From positions 3,162,001 to 3,226,000 of the forward strand of contig NZ_JAPEQG010000001.1 of the NCBI RefSeq assembly GCF_026339735.1: a stretch of 64,000 nt of DNA, in the 5' to 3' direction. The stretch is from Streptomyces sp. NBC_01669. Its GTDB lineage: Bacteria; Actinomycetota; Actinomycetes; Streptomycetales; Streptomycetaceae. This document shows positions 33,504-42,902 of this stretch, piece by piece (within the stretch, counting starts at the first letter, position 1; each line of letters opens with the position of its first letter). The position numbers and the translations under genes were made by a program. The notes under the pieces were generated by a model that saw only the letters and a list, made by a program, of their open reading frames with translations, was not told where the DNA came from and did not search any database.

Positions 33504-34568
33504 TCAGAGGACTTCGGGTGCGCTGATGCCGAGCAGGGACAGGCCGCCTGCGAGCACCGCCCCGGCAGCTTCGGCAACGGCCAGCCGGGAGCGATGGGCG
33601 GCCGAGGGTTTCTCGTCGCCCTTGGGCAGCGGCGGGCAGGCGTCGTGGAAGTCGAAGAAGGCGTGCGCAACCTCTTCGAGCTGCCGGGCGAGCCGGTCGG
33701 GCGCGCGGTGACGGGCGGCGGCGGCGAGAGCCTGGGGGTAGTCGGCCAGTGTACGCAGCAGTGCGGGGGCGTCGACGTCGTCGTCGTACGTCCCGGTGAA
33801 TCCGAGCAGGGCTGCGCCGCGGGTGAGGGCGCAGGCCCGGGAGTGGGCGTAACGGACCAGGAAGAGCGGGTTGCCGACGCCCTGGACGAGCAGCTCCGCA
33901 CCGAGCGGGGCGTGGTCGTGTCCGGCCGGCCGCAGCAGTCCCCACCGGGTGGCGTCGGGACCGAGCCGCCGCAGCAGCTCCCCCGCACCGGCACCGGCGG
34001 GAACGGGCCGGATGGCGGTGAGCGGAGCCGGCAGCCTCCCCTGTGCGTCGATGTGGACACCCAGCCGCGCCCAGTCCGGGTCGGGCGACCCGTCGCAGCT
34101 GGTACGCGCCAGCGCGCCCTGCGTGCGCGCAATCGCGCGCAGCGTGTGGGTGGTGACCGCCGCCCGGACCTCGCGGGCGTGGCTGAACTGCAGGATGTCT
34201 CCGGCGAGCGTGTCCCCGTGTCCGTACCGGGTCCCTCGCGCCAGCACCTCGCGTACGAGTGCCTCGCGCGCCCGGACATCGGCCGACGCGTCGAGGGTGA
34301 AGCTCAGGAACCCTGGCCCGGTGACGTCGACCCGCCCGATCCCGGGCGCACCGGCGACCCGGTCCCGCAGGATCCCGGCCACTTCCCTGGCCGGACGCGC
34401 GGCAGGCCCGGCCAACTGCAGCGCGACGGCACAGGCGTAGTCCCCGGTCCCGCCGGGCCTGGTCCTCTCCACCCGCACCCGCGCGGGCACGGGCGCGCGC
34501 AGGACGTCCTCGTCGACCGCGCGGCGCACAGCGTGCAGCACGGTCCTGGAGAGATCGGCGGGGGTCAC
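33504..34568 (-). CDS. nrtL: ArgS-related anticodon-binding protein without catalytic core (NrtL-type)
   Basis: The 354-residue paralog of arginyl-tRNA synthetase. The N-terminal 90 residues match the ArgS additional domain ([25 protein letters not shown]), and the C-terminal 150 residues match the DALR anticodon-binding domain ([21 protein letters not shown]). The HIGH and KMSKS catalytic domain between them is missing, so it cannot charge tRNA. Full ArgS is about 580 residues. It sits immediately before lysA, where actinobacteria often keep argS. A role in tRNA-Arg binding or regulation is inferred. The GTG start lacks a clear ribosome site. Confidence 0.85.
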   Translation of the reverse strand: MTPADLSRTVLHAVRRAVDEDVLRAPVPARVRVERTRPGGTGDYACAVALQLAGPAARPAREVAGILRDRVAGAPGIGRVDVTGPGFLSFTLDASADVRAREALVREVLARGTRYGHGDTLAGDILQFSHAREVRAAVTTHTLRAIARTQGALARTSCDGSPDPDWARLGVHIDAQGRLPAPLTAIRPVPAGAGAGELLRRLGPDATRWGLLRPAGHDHAPLGAELLVQGVGNPLFLVRYAHSRACALTRGAALLGFTGTYDDDVDAPALLRTLADYPQALAAAARHRAPDRLARQLEEVAHAFFDFHDACPPLPKGDEKPSAAHRSRLAVAEAAGAVLAGGLSLLGISAPEVL

Positions 34569-34623
34569 GGGACAAGCGTAGGGGAGGGAGGGGGGCCTTT
34601 CGCGACCCGGTTTCGCCATGCGG

Positions 34624-35058
34624 TCAGCCCGCGGCGCTCTCCGCCCTCCCGGCAGGGTGTCTGCCGTCGATCGACGGCGGGGCCTCCCTGTTCGCCAACT
34701 GTCGTACGAGCCGCACCAGCTCGCTCGGCTCGAAGGGCTTCGCCAGGAAGGCGTCGACCCTGGCGGCGACGCCGTTGTCCACGTCGTACTGCGTACCGGC
34801 GCTGATGATCGCGACAGGCAGATGGCTGGTCCGGGGATCGGAACGGAGCCGGGTGGCGGTCTGCAGACCGTCGAGACGGGGCATGACGACATCGAGGGTG
34901 ATCACATCCGGACAGACCTGATGCACCAGATCCAGACACTCGACACCATCGGCCGCGGTCACGACCTCGAAGCCCTCAAGCTCAAGATTGACCCTGATCA
35001 ACTGCCGGATGACCTTGTTGTCGTCGACAACAAGCACGCGGCCACACGCCCCTGACAC
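34624..35058 (-). CDS. Stand-alone CheY-like response regulator
   Basis: The 144-residue receiver has the acidic pair D12-D13 in VLVVDDNKVIRQLI, phospho-acceptor D56 in ITLDVVMPRLDG, and the conserved Lys in FLAKPFEPSELVRLV. No output domain is present, so it acts by protein-protein contact or as a phosphate sink. No kinase is adjacent. The frame extends upstream to 35289, but the GTG at 35058 fits the receiver N-terminus, with GGAG only 1 nt before it, so the start is uncertain. Confidence 0.85.
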   Translation of the reverse strand: MSGACGRVLVVDDNKVIRQLIRVNLELEGFEVVTAADGVECLDLVHQVCPDVITLDVVMPRLDGLQTATRLRSDPRTSHLPVAIISAGTQYDVDNGVAARVDAFLAKPFEPSELVRLVRQLANREAPPSIDGRHPAGRAESAAG

Positions 35059-35314
35059 ACTCCGAGGGTAGGTCCGGCGTAGGGGCTGCGTCCGCGTTTT
35101 GCCCATTTCCGGCCCCGGACGGGTGGTCGGCGGAGGGCACATGGCCGACACGGCGGCCCGGCGGACGGGCGCGCGAGCGCCCCGGCAACGCGGGGCACGG
35201 CGGCGCCGGGGCGCGGGGGGCGACGTGCGACGGTGACCGCACGGAAATACCTGTTCACGGACACCCGCCAGAAGCTGGTAGTGTTTCATTCGTCGCCAAG
35301 CAATACGGCGACAC

Positions 35315-35386
35315 GCCCCCGTAGCTCAGGGGATAGAGCATCGGCCTCCGGAGCCGGGTGCGCAGGTTCGAATCCTGCCGGGGGCA
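35315..35386 (+). tRNA. tRNA-Arg, anticodon CCG
   Basis: All four arms pair: acceptor GCCCCCG/CGGGGGC; D arm GCTC/GAGC; anticodon stem TCGGC/GCCGG with loop CTCCGGA (anticodon CCG, reads CGG); T arm GCAGG-TTCGAAT-CCTGC. The variable loop is 4 nt and the total is 72 nt. CCA is not encoded. It marks the point where gene content becomes accessory, and tRNA genes are common integration targets, although no direct-repeat att site was seen. Confidence 0.95.
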
Positions 35387-35595
35387 CTTCGCAGGAAGTG
35401 CCGAACAGACCTCGCCATCAGCGAACTCGCTGGGGCGGGGTCTTGGCGTTTCTCCCGACGATCTGCAGTCGGAAGGCCGCGGCCCCACTCGCGGAAGCGG
35501 TCCACCCGAGGTCGGACGCGCCGCCCCCGGATGGACCCTGCCCCGCGTCGCCGTCGATCCTCTCCCCCGACATGCGGCAACAGCCCCGTCGCCCC

Positions 35596-36597
35596 CTATC
35601 GTCGGTCGGCCGGGGCGGGCGTTCCGCATCCATGTCGCTCGGCCGACTCGGTGGCGAAGACACGGAGAGCTGTGCGTTCGCGTTCGGAGACGGTGGCGTG
35701 CGGCAGGAGCGGTTCCAGGGTGTACAGCGCGTTGCCGGCGGGGCAGGTCGCGGTGGTCCAGGACGTGCCGTCGTTACTGCCCGACGTACCGACGTAGTCG
35801 TAGGGGCTGCGGAGCGGGTCGTGGCGGGGAGCGTTCGGGTAGGGGCCGTAGTAGGCGGCGACTCGGAAGGTCTGCTTGCCGTCGGCCCCGGCCAGGATGC
35901 ACTGTTCGATGGGCGCCGCGCCGTCCGCTTCCGTCTCGTACGCGGCGGATTCCGTTCCCCGGCACGTTCCGGTCGCTTCGCCGGGCTTCTTCAGCTTCTC
36001 GAACGCCCCGGGCGGCACGCTCTTTGTCCGTGTGACGCCGGGGAGGGCGCAGTGGTGTTGCTCGGCCGCCCGCTCCAGGGCCCGGGTCACCAGCGCCGCG
36101 ATACCGTCGCGCCGCTCCTGCAGGCTGCCCACGGGCCGGTCCCGGACAGCGGTCAGGCTCAGGACGAGATCGTCGTCCGCTCCCTTTCCGCAGGCCAGGA
36201 AGGCAGTGGCGTACGGCTCGGAACCGCTGCCGGCCGACACCAATGCGGGGCGGCCTCCCCCTACCGGAACGAGCAGCCCGGCGCGATCGTGGGCGAGGAT
36301 CCGGTCCGCGTTCACCACCACCGACTCGGCGTCCGGGCCGCGCTGAACCGAGACGGTCACAGACGCCTTCGTACCGCTGGGGTCGAAGGCGCGGCAGCCT
36401 CCGCCACCCGTGTCCTTGCCGCTCACGCGCTCGGCTCCCAGGGCGCTCATCATCTCGGCCGCGTCGACCAGCCCCCCGCACCCTTCCTCGAGTGCCTGTC
36501 CATCGCGCCACTGGTCGTAGGCACCTGTCGCGTACACGGCCCCGCCGCCCGCCACCAGGACGGCTGCCACGGTCACGGCGATCACGGACTTCCTCAT
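35596..36597 (-). CDS. Signal-anchored secreted or membrane protein, cassette gene 3
   Basis: The 333-residue protein has an N-terminal signal anchor (KSVIAVTVAAVLVAGGGAVYATG) and a mostly polar extracellular domain with several spaced Cys residues (CGGL, CRAFD, ACGKG, HCALPG, CRGTES, CILAG, CPAGN, HGCGT). I do not recognise a family. Its ATG overlaps the stop of the large WXG-like gene by one base (TGATG), so the two are coupled. A role as a membrane partner or immunity-like protein is inferred only from this. Confidence 0.65.
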   Translation of the reverse strand: MRKSVIAVTVAAVLVAGGGAVYATGAYDQWRDGQALEEGCGGLVDAAEMMSALGAERVSGKDTGGGGCRAFDPSGTKASVTVSVQRGPDAESVVVNADRILAHDRAGLLVPVGGGRPALVSAGSGSEPYATAFLACGKGADDDLVLSLTAVRDRPVGSLQERRDGIAALVTRALERAAEQHHCALPGVTRTKSVPPGAFEKLKKPGEATGTCRGTESAAYETEADGAAPIEQCILAGADGKQTFRVAAYYGPYPNAPRHDPLRSPYDYVGTSGSNDGTSWTTATCPAGNALYTLEPLLPHATVSERERTALRVFATESAERHGCGTPAPADRR

Positions 36598-38924
36598 CAG
36601 GACAGCCCCCGGTGCAGGTCCGCAAGGGCTTGATTGCGTGCGCTGCTGTAGTGCAGATTCATGTAGTCCTGCAGGTAGTTCACGACCGGATCCTTCTTGT
36701 AGTCCATGCCACGCCCGGCGGCCCACTGGTTGATCAGGTCGTGGGAGCCCTGCGCCTTGACGCCCATCTCCTTGGCCACGCCCACATTGGCCACCTGGTC
36801 CGCCTCCGCCTTCACGTCCTTCGACCACTCGTAGGTGGCGGCGTCGACCATTCGCTGGGCCGCGTCACCGACCCCGGGAATGATCGTCAGGGGTGCGCCG
36901 ACCCCGTGGTACGAGTACCTGGCCACGTCGTCGATCCAGCCCTTGCGGGCATCGCGGTCGTCGAGGATGACGTCGACACCGATGGCGTTGAACACGCCGC
37001 TGCCCATGCCGACATCGGCGACCCGGTTCTCCCAGTCCTTGTTGTTGCTGTAGGTCGCGTCGGCTCCGCCGAGCGCGTGCGCGGCCTGCGCGCGTTCGGC
37101 GTCGTACAGGTGCGCGAAGTTCTGCGGGTTGTCGGAGACGCCGCGCAGCACCCGGGTCAGCGAGTCCTGGGAGACGTTGAGATGACCGCCGTCCCCGTCC
37201 CGGAACATCTCGCCGCCCTGCGTGTATGCGTAACGCGGGTCGTGGGTGAGCGTGTTGTGGGTGTCGGGCGCGTAGTCCACGAGGGCACGCGCGAGCGGGT
37301 CGCGCAGGTTCGCTTCGATGCTGTCGCCCTTGGTGCCCTGATCGAGGAGGGTCACCGTCTGCTGCATGATCCGCGCCTCGGCCGGACTGTGCTTCCCGTC
37401 ACTCTGGTGGGAGGTGTCGCCGGCCGGGTGTCCGGTGGCCCCTGCCTCGATGGCAGCGCCGAGACCGACCCGGTTGTCGCCATCGACCGTGTCGCTGCCG
37501 ACGGATTCGATGTTGCCCCGCCAGTTCGTGGTGTCGGTGACATCCCAGTCCCGCTCCTTGAGCAGGTAATCGAGGCGGTCGTTGCTGCCGTCACCGGAAT
37601 GCGGGTCGAGATACCCGGTCGCCGCCTCGGGGTCGCGGCCCATGATTCCGAGCGCTGCGTCGACGGGGTCGTTGGCGAACCATCCGTCGCCGGAACCGGA
37701 GTCGAACCGGCCGTACAGGTCCCAGACGTTCTTGTCCTTCTTCTCGGCCGCGATCATGTCGTCGGTGATGTCGGCCGTGAACTGCGGTGAGTAGTCGTCG
37801 CCGCCCTGCTGAAGGAGCGTCATGAGACTCTGGTAACCGCGTACTTGCTGGCCGTGGCCCTTGGCGACGGTGTTGACCTTGTCGCCCGCCGCGTCGAGGT
37901 CGTACTTTTCCAGGCCGGCTGACTTCAGCCCTTCCCGCCAGTCGTTGTAGAAGGTGGCGTCGTCGCTCCTCGACCATCGCGAGAAGGCGTCCCGGTACGC
38001 CTTGGAGCCGTAGGCGGCCTTCTTGCCGTCGGGGCCCTTGAAGTCAGGGACCCGGGTGGCGCCCGCCACCGTGTTCGCCAGGCCTCGCTCCAGACCCAGG
38101 TACGCCGACTTGTGCTTGCTGTCGTCGCCGTACGCGAGGTCGTTGAACCGGTTGGTCAGCTTCAGCGTGTCCTCGGGACCCAGCGAGTTCAGCAGGGTCC
38201 GGCTGAACACCTTGTCGTGGGCGTTGTCCCTGAAGTCCCGGTCCATCGCCGCCCGTTCCTCCGCACTGAGCTTCTCCCCCGCGAGCAGCCGGTCCGCGTA
38301 CTCCTTGGCCTCCCGGGCCTCGTACACCTCGATGTCACCGACCGCGGTCCCGTTGAAGTCGTGCGTCCCGAACGGGTTGAGCGCCCGTTCGAAGAACCCT
38401 TTCACCCCGGCGGCCTTGTGCAGGGCGAGCAGCACCCCCTGATCGGCGTCGTCCACAGCCCTCACGGCAGCGGCAATCTGCTTGTTCCAGTCATCGACGG
38501 CTGCCTGCTGCTTGCGGACGAAGTCCTGGTAGTCGGGGTCGTTGTGGTATCTGACGGTTGCGCTGTAGTCGTACGACACCTGCCCCTTGGAGTCCACCGA
38601 CAGGTCATTCGCCCGGGCGTCCGCCACCAGGTTCTTCACCGCCCCGACCAACGTGACGAACTGCTCATGGGCGTCACGCAGGAGTGAGGCAATCGCTCTC
38701 GCCTCCACCCGAGCGGCTCTCATCTGACCGCGTGTGGCCTTGAACTGCCCCTGCGCGGCGGTCGCGCTGAGACCGATCCACTCACCGTCGGTCGAGACGC
38801 TCTGGACCGTGGCGCCGTACAGCTCCCCCAGGTCCTGAAAGCCGTCCGCCATGCCGTCCCAGTCGTCGGCGGCCTTGGTGAGCGGGGCAAGGTTGATCGT
38901 CATGACGTCCTGGTAGGTCAGCAC
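36597..38924 (-). CDS. Large WXG100-like helical protein, cassette gene 2
   Basis: The 775-residue protein starts with a helical hairpin of WXG100 type (WDGMADGFQDLGELYG, then GEWIGLSATAAQGQF), followed by a long helical region, repeats of Asp/Gly-rich sequence, and a C-terminal helical domain. The whole is Gly-, Asp- and Lys-rich with few Cys residues. WXG-type N-termini are the export signal of type VII (ESX) substrates in actinobacteria. Domain names further in (a DUF6571-like middle) are only suspected. No toxin catalytic motif was found. It lies 6 nt after gene 1 of the cassette. Confidence 0.7.
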   Translation of the reverse strand: MLTYQDVMTINLAPLTKAADDWDGMADGFQDLGELYGATVQSVSTDGEWIGLSATAAQGQFKATRGQMRAARVEARAIASLLRDAHEQFVTLVGAVKNLVADARANDLSVDSKGQVSYDYSATVRYHNDPDYQDFVRKQQAAVDDWNKQIAAAVRAVDDADQGVLLALHKAAGVKGFFERALNPFGTHDFNGTAVGDIEVYEAREAKEYADRLLAGEKLSAEERAAMDRDFRDNAHDKVFSRTLLNSLGPEDTLKLTNRFNDLAYGDDSKHKSAYLGLERGLANTVAGATRVPDFKGPDGKKAAYGSKAYRDAFSRWSRSDDATFYNDWREGLKSAGLEKYDLDAAGDKVNTVAKGHGQQVRGYQSLMTLLQQGGDDYSPQFTADITDDMIAAEKKDKNVWDLYGRFDSGSGDGWFANDPVDAALGIMGRDPEAATGYLDPHSGDGSNDRLDYLLKERDWDVTDTTNWRGNIESVGSDTVDGDNRVGLGAAIEAGATGHPAGDTSHQSDGKHSPAEARIMQQTVTLLDQGTKGDSIEANLRDPLARALVDYAPDTHNTLTHDPRYAYTQGGEMFRDGDGGHLNVSQDSLTRVLRGVSDNPQNFAHLYDAERAQAAHALGGADATYSNNKDWENRVADVGMGSGVFNAIGVDVILDDRDARKGWIDDVARYSYHGVGAPLTIIPGVGDAAQRMVDAATYEWSKDVKAEADQVANVGVAKEMGVKAQGSHDLINQWAAGRGMDYKKDPVVNYLQDYMNLHYSSARNQALADLHRGLS

Positions 38925-38930
38925 CGGCGC

Positions 38931-39341
38931 CTACCTCCCGTCGGTCTCGGGGGACAGCGCGGCTATCTTCCCCATGTCGCCCTTGATCTCATGATCGACA
39001 TACTGGAAGTCGCCCCTGGTCTGGCGCAGAGCCTCCTTGTCGCGGGCCAGCCGGCCCTGAAGGCTCTCGACCTGCTTCTCCCATTCCGCGTGCGCGTCCT
39101 TCAGTCCGGAACCTGTCTGCCAGCCGGTGAACGCGGTCACCGCGCCCGTGGTCGAGTCGTCCGCCACCACGCCCGCCTTCCGCACACCGGGCTGGATCTG
39201 CGTCTCCAGCGCATTGACTGCCGCTGTCTTGCCCGACGCGTTGATCTTCACGTCCGGCAGGCCGCCGTGACCGGGTCCGGCGCTGTTCAGCCGGGTCTGC
39301 GCGGCCTGCCTCAGCTCGGCCCACTCCTGATCAAAAGACAC
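38931..39341 (-). CDS. Small WXG-like helical protein, cassette gene 1
   Basis: The 136-residue soluble protein is almost all helix and heptad-like (WEKQVESLQGRLARDKEALRQ) and contains the TGWQTG segment near the middle. Size and context resemble a type VII secretion chaperone or WXG100 partner for the large protein encoded 6 nt downstream. It could also be an ordinary coiled-coil protein. Confidence 0.6.
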   Translation of the reverse strand: MSFDQEWAELRQAAQTRLNSAGPGHGGLPDVKINASGKTAAVNALETQIQPGVRKAGVVADDSTTGAVTAFTGWQTGSGLKDAHAEWEKQVESLQGRLARDKEALRQTRGDFQYVDHEIKGDMGKIAALSPETDGR

Positions 39342-39691
39342 GGAACTCCCTCGACTGTGGCTGCCAGGATGCTAACCACAGACTCGTCCGTCATCGCATC
39401 AAGATCCTTGCGCTGGGCGAATCCTGACGGTTTGCATCGATCACCGCGGGCCATCGTCCGTCCCGTTGTCCGCGGCGCCGCCGGCCTGCATCGCATCCGC
39501 GCAGCCGTCGCGGGCATCAGATCGCGGGGTGCTCCAGGGCACCACGTCCTCGGTGTCGGCCCTCCGGCCGCCCGGCAGCCCAGGAGAGCAGACGGAACCG
39601 GTGGGGGGACAGAACGCGGCGCCCCGGCAAGGGGCGGATTCGGCCGTTCCGTCGCAGACGCCGGACCTCCGGCGAAACGGCCGGGCCCGGA
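39342..39691. other. Intergenic stretch with no gene seen
   Basis: The 350 nt between the cassette promoter and the glyA stop hold no frame of convincing composition. The short open frames are antisense or lack starts. The cassette promoter must lie at its left end. Confidence 0.5.
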
Positions 39692-40966
39692 TCAGCCCAC
39701 CGGCAGCCCCGGCGCCGGGTACGCATCCATCAGGGTCCTCACCTCTGCGCGCACCTTCTCCACCACGGCCTCGTCACCGGTGCGCGCCGCCTCGACCACC
39801 CGGTCGATCCACTCCGCGACCGTGCCCATCTCGGAGGCGGGGATCCCGCGGGAGGTCAGGGCGGGGGTTCCGATGCGGATGCCGGACGGGTCGAACGGCT
39901 TGCGGGGGTCGTACGGGACGGCGTTGTAGTTGACGACGATGCCGGCCCGGTCCAGGGCCTTCGCCGCGATCTTGCCGGGTACGTCCTTGCCGGTGAGGTC
40001 GATCAGCAGGAGGTGGTTGTCCGTGCCGCCGGAGACCAGGTCGAAGCCGCGGGAAGCCAACTCCTCCCCCAGGGTGTGGGCGTTGGCCACGACCTGGTGG
40101 GCGTAGGCGCTGAAGCCGGGGGTCGCGGCCTCCTTGAGGGCCACCGCGATCGCTGCGGTCGTCTGGTTGTGCGGGCCGCCCTGAAGGCCGGGGAAGACGG
40201 CGCGGTCGATGGCGCGGGCGTGCTCCGCCCGGCTCAGCAGCATCGCCCCGCGCGGACCGCGCAGGGTCTTGTGAGTGGTGGTGGAGACCACGTCTGCGTA
40301 CGGGGCGGGCGAGGGGTGGGCGCCGCCCGCGATCAGGCCCGCGATGTGGGCGATGTCGGCGACCAGGACCGCGCCGGTCTCCTTGGCGATCTCGGCGAAG
40401 CCGGCGAAGTCGATCTCCCGGGGCACTGCCGTACCGCCGCAGAAGATCACCTTGGGGCGCTCGGCCAGGGCCAGGTCGCGGACCTCGTCCAGGTCGATAC
40501 GGCCGGTGTCGCGGCGGACGCCGTACTGCACACCGCGGAACCAGGTGCCGGTCGCGGAGACGCCCCAGCCGTGTGTGAGGTGGCCGCCCATCGGCAGCGA
40601 CATGCCGAGCACGGTGTCGCCGGGCTGCAGGAAAGCCAGATACACCGCGAGGTTGGCGGGCGAGCCGGAGTACGGCTGCACATTGGCATGATCCATGCCG
40701 AAGAGGGATGTGGCCCGTTCGACGGCCACCGTCTCCACCTGATCGATGATCTGCTGGCCCTCGTAGTACCGCTTGCCGGGGTAGCCCTCGGAGTACTTGT
40801 TCTGGAGCACCGTGCCGGAGGCCTCCAGCACGGCTGCGGAGACGTAGTTCTCACTGGGGATCAGGCGCAGGGTGTCGGCCTGGAGCCGCTCCTCCGCGGT
40901 GACGAGGGCGGCGAGCTCCGGGTCGGTGGCGGTGAGTGCGGGGCGGCGGTTTTCGGGTGTCGTCAC
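39692..40966 (-). CDS. glyA: Serine hydroxymethyltransferase
   Basis: The 424-residue canonical SHMT makes glycine and 5,10-methylene-THF from serine and THF. It has the PLP lysine in TTHKTLRGPRGA, the substrate-loop Tyr pair in RYYEGQQ, the SENYVS segment and the DIAHIAGL motif. The GTG start at 40966 has GGGAGG 5 nt upstream. The gene is preceded by a ZTP riboswitch. The paralog at 19236-20501 differs in several of these residues. Confidence 0.96.
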   Translation of the reverse strand: MTTPENRRPALTATDPELAALVTAEERLQADTLRLIPSENYVSAAVLEASGTVLQNKYSEGYPGKRYYEGQQIIDQVETVAVERATSLFGMDHANVQPYSGSPANLAVYLAFLQPGDTVLGMSLPMGGHLTHGWGVSATGTWFRGVQYGVRRDTGRIDLDEVRDLALAERPKVIFCGGTAVPREIDFAGFAEIAKETGAVLVADIAHIAGLIAGGAHPSPAPYADVVSTTTHKTLRGPRGAMLLSRAEHARAIDRAVFPGLQGGPHNQTTAAIAVALKEAATPGFSAYAHQVVANAHTLGEELASRGFDLVSGGTDNHLLLIDLTGKDVPGKIAAKALDRAGIVVNYNAVPYDPRKPFDPSGIRIGTPALTSRGIPASEMGTVAEWIDRVVEAARTGDEAVVEKVRAEVRTLMDAYPAPGLPVG

Positions 40967-40999
40967 GGGATCCTCCCGGGTCTGGCGCATTGCTGCGGC

Positions 41000-41126
41000 G
41001 TGGACCCGGATGCCCAGGCGGACGGCTCTCCGGCGGTGACGCCTCCGGGCAGGCCCGGAGTGTGCCGCTTCCTCGTGGTCGGTTCCACGGAGCACCCCTG
41101 CCGGGATGCGCGCCAGTCGCGGCGCC
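41000..41126 (-). promoter_or_regulatory. ZTP (pfl) riboswitch in the glyA leader
   Basis: Read on the minus strand, the leader has both conserved ends of the pfl motif: GCGACTGGCG near the 5' side, and GCCGGAGAGCC followed by CCGCCTGGGCATCCGGG at the 3' side. These are separated by hairpins (CTCCGGG/CCCGGAG and GGCG/CGCC). Downstream, CCGGGTC can pair with GACCCGG that abuts the GGGAGG ribosome site, giving a translation-control platform. The riboswitch class senses ZMP/ZTP, a sign of folate shortage, and commonly controls folate genes including glyA. Confidence 0.8.
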
Positions 41127-41276
41127 TCCCAGTCTACTGATGGGGGGCGGCCCGGGTGGCTTTTGGATGGGCCGTTCGTGGATGTTCCGCCCTGATTGAC
41201 ACCCTTCGTGGCGGCGAGGATGGTGGTGGGGCCGGGCGCGGTCAGGGGTGCCGTGCCCAACGGTTGGGGGGCCGGT

Positions 41277-42902
41277 ATGAGTTGGGGCGATCCGCCTTTC
41301 GGACCGGAAGATTCTCCCCCGGTTCCGCCGCCGCCGTCCCGTCCGCCGACCGTCGGACCGCCGCCTCCCGGTGCCGCGCTGCGCGCCACGACGGTGGGGC
41401 TGCTCAATCTCTCGGGGCTCGGGATCGGTTATGCCCTGGTGGGGCGCTGGGGCGGGGCCGTTCTGTGCTGGCTGGCCACCGGTGTGCTGCTGCTGGTCGC
41501 GCTGCCCGCCGACCCCGACGGTGTGACCGGGGGTCTGGTCGTCGCGTATGTGGTCGTGATGGTGCCGGCCGTCGTGCACGGCGCGTGGATCGGGCGGCGT
41601 ACCGCTGTCGGCGGATCGTGGCGGCCGGTGGTGGCGGCCGGGGTCGGAGTGGTGCTGCTGGCGGTGCCGGCGGGGGGCGTGGTGTTCTACGGCTCCGCGC
41701 AGGACGAGGCCGTCGAGCAGATGCTGCTCGACCGGCTGGGCGAAGGCGACCGGACGGTGAAGGCCGCCTCGGGCAGGACCTTCGATGCGGCCCGGGCCGA
41801 TTACCGTTCCGCCCTCGCCGTGTACCGGGAGCTCGGTGAGGAGCACGCGGGGTCGAGGGCGGGAAAGCTCGTACCGAAGCGGCTGAGCGCGTACTACGAG
41901 GCGGTCGCCGCCCCGTACCGTCAGGGGAAGCACTGCGAGGCAGTCGCGCCGCTGACGTATCTGCGGACCGTGCCGAAGTCGATCGACCCGAAGCTCCTGG
42001 GCGACCTGGCCGGCTGGCCCGACGACCCGCTGGCCACCTCGCTGTACACGTGCGGGGTGTCCGAGCTGGGCGACTCGACGGTGGGGACGTCCGGCGGCGA
42101 TCTGGCCGAGCTGTTGCGTACGTTCCCCGGATCGGCGCAGGCCAAGAAGGTCGGGCCCGCGGTCTCCGGAAAGATCAAGGAGCAGGTCGGCGCGGTGGGC
42201 GGCAGCAGTCCCTGCGCTGCCACCGAGACGTTGCGCGGGCTCCGGACGACCGTGAAGGCACTGCCCGACGCATCGGTCTCCGCGCGGGCCCGGGAGGCCG
42301 ATACCGGGATCCGGAACGGCGTGTACGCGTGCGGGGTGGACCAGTTCAGGTCCAAGCAGTTCGCCGACGCCCGGAAAACGCTGACGGAGTTCGCCGCCAC
42401 GTACAGGAACGACAAGCGGCGGGCGCACGCCCGGGACATCGCCATCGCCGCGGAGATCGCCGCCGACCGGCCCGCGGCGGGCAAGCGGCTGCCGCCTTCC
42501 GGGAGTCCGGGCGGTTCCCGGATGGAGCTCGTGATCAGCAACGACGCCCCGAGCGGCGTCGAGATCCTCTACACCGGTCCGGTCACCGGTCGCGTCTCAC
42601 TGGGGCGGTGCGGCAGCTGCCGGCAGTACACCTCGGAGGTCAGCGGGTCGTCGCTCGCCTGCAAGTCCGGCGGCAGGAGCTACCCGAAGGTGCGGTTGCG
42701 GCTTCCTGCGGGCGAGTACCACTTCCTGTACAAGCACGGCACGGGTGCGAGCGCGGCCGTGGACAGCTACTCGTCCGGATCGCGGATCAAACCGGGCTAT
42801 ACATATACGAGTTGCACGTATGTCGTCGAGAGCTCGTACGGACTGGGGCTGCCCTCGCCGACCGATCCCGTCAGCCTTGCGCCCGCGGGTTCTTCTCGAT
42901 GA
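41277..42902 (+). CDS. Membrane-anchored protein with TPR-like and C-terminal beta domain
   Basis: The 541-residue protein has a Pro-rich N-terminus, then three or four membrane segments (residues 40-130), a helical region of about 250 residues with repeat-like helices (ARADYRSALAVYRELGEEH, QFRSKQFADARKTLTEFAAT), and a C-terminal domain rich in Gly, Ser and Cys (GRCGSCRQYTSEVSGSSLAC). The family is not recognised. The ATG at 41277 has GGGGGG 6 nt upstream, while the longer frame starts in the glyA leader. Its 3' end overlaps a decayed kinase gene on the other strand by 32 nt. Confidence 0.75.
   Translation: MSWGDPPFGPEDSPPVPPPPSRPPTVGPPPPGAALRATTVGLLNLSGLGIGYALVGRWGGAVLCWLATGVLLLVALPADPDGVTGGLVVAYVVVMVPAVVHGAWIGRRTAVGGSWRPVVAAGVGVVLLAVPAGGVVFYGSAQDEAVEQMLLDRLGEGDRTVKAASGRTFDAARADYRSALAVYRELGEEHAGSRAGKLVPKRLSAYYEAVAAPYRQGKHCEAVAPLTYLRTVPKSIDPKLLGDLAGWPDDPLATSLYTCGVSELGDSTVGTSGGDLAELLRTFPGSAQAKKVGPAVSGKIKEQVGAVGGSSPCAATETLRGLRTTVKALPDASVSARAREADTGIRNGVYACGVDQFRSKQFADARKTLTEFAATYRNDKRRAHARDIAIAAEIAADRPAAGKRLPPSGSPGGSRMELVISNDAPSGVEILYTGPVTGRVSLGRCGSCRQYTSEVSGSSLACKSGGRSYPKVRLRLPAGEYHFLYKHGTGASAAVDSYSSGSRIKPGYTYTSCTYVVESSYGLGLPSPTDPVSLAPAGSSR

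Noticed and set aside
32086..34575. 829-codon open frame spanning lysA and beyond
   Set aside because: The lysA frame simply stays open upstream through the ArgS-like gene, which is itself coded in another frame; the lysA start is at 33477.
35315..35386. Attachment site for an integrative element at the tRNA-Arg
   Set aside because: No repeat of the tRNA 3' end and no integrase was found within the window.
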